NCBI GenBank assembly: GCA_013289695.1 | Contig: JABCZK010000046.1 | Coordinates: 1-35,549, forward strand | DNA: 35,549 nucleotides | Origin: Acidobacteriota bacterium | GTDB taxonomy: Bacteria; Acidobacteriota; Terriglobia; Acidiferrales; UBA7541 | Direction: 5' to 3' | Shown here: positions 35,491-35,549 of the stretch, piece by piece | Position numbering within the stretch: the first letter of the stretch is position 1 | Layout: each line of letters begins with the position of its first letter | Translations under genes and position numbers: made by a program | Notes under the pieces: generated by a model | Seen by the model: the letters and a program-made list of their open reading frames with translations, nothing else | Database searches by the model: none | What the model was told of the DNA's origin: nothing

Positions 35491-35549
35491 GGATGATACA
35501 TGCCAGAACCCGTTTGGTTACGGTTCGTGCGCCGGGTGTACCGGTGTAC

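Overview
This is about 35.5 kb of GC-rich bacterial chromosome. Three things suggest Acidobacteriota, probably a soil-type Terriglobia-like lineage: an 825-residue duplicated FtsX/MacB permease of the ADOP type, the hopanoid radical-SAM enzyme HpnH, and abundant dispersed hairpin repeats between genes. This placement is an inference from gene content; no complete rRNA gene lies in the window.

Left part (1-14.8 kb). The window opens on the last 31 codons of a transposase, followed by the ADOP permease, an orphan STAS protein and repeat-rich spacers. A full phosphate module runs on the minus strand: phoB, phoR, a phoU paralogue (phoU2), pstS, pstC, pstA, pstB and a second phoU. Tandem 11-bp-spaced TTAACA/GTAACA-like half-sites lie upstream of both pstS and phoB and look like binding sites for the encoded response regulator. 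Right of phoB is a broken locus: a Clp-type AAA+ ATPase gene truncated at its 3' end and joined, out of frame, to the C-terminal half of a GGDEF domain. A START-like (SRPBCC) protein follows.

Middle (15-20.5 kb). Citrate synthase is followed by a lipid-transport operon: STAS (MlaB-like), MlaE permease, MlaF ATPase, an extended MCE protein (MlaD-like) and a PqiC-type lipoprotein. A hairpin plus T-run near 20.75 kb may end this unit.

Right-centre (21-29 kb). A compact plus-strand operon encodes tryptophan catabolism by the kynurenine and 2-aminomuconate route: aminomuconate-semialdehyde dehydrogenase, RidA-type 2-aminomuconate deaminase, 3-hydroxyanthranilate dioxygenase, ACMS decarboxylase, tryptophan 2,3-dioxygenase, kynurenine monooxygenase and kynureninase. 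An alpha/beta-hydrolase kynurenine formamidase is convergent at the 3' end. The most unusual feature of the window is here: ACMS decarboxylase and tryptophan 2,3-dioxygenase are one continuous 638-residue reading frame with both active sites intact. Together these genes would take tryptophan to 4-oxalocrotonate; the lower meta-cleavage enzymes are not in the window.

Right end (29-35.5 kb). There is an agmatine deiminase / N-carbamoylputrescine amidase pair (putrescine synthesis), hpnH with an uncharacterised partner gene, a DUF2127 membrane protein with a MOSC protein, and a ferritin-like/VIT1 fusion (MbfA type). The last 150 bases carry a strong promoter and a boxA-like antitermination element, suggesting that an rRNA operon starts just outside the window.

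Plus-strand composition seems to switch from G-rich (left of about 20.6 kb) to C-rich (right of it), largely regardless of gene direction.
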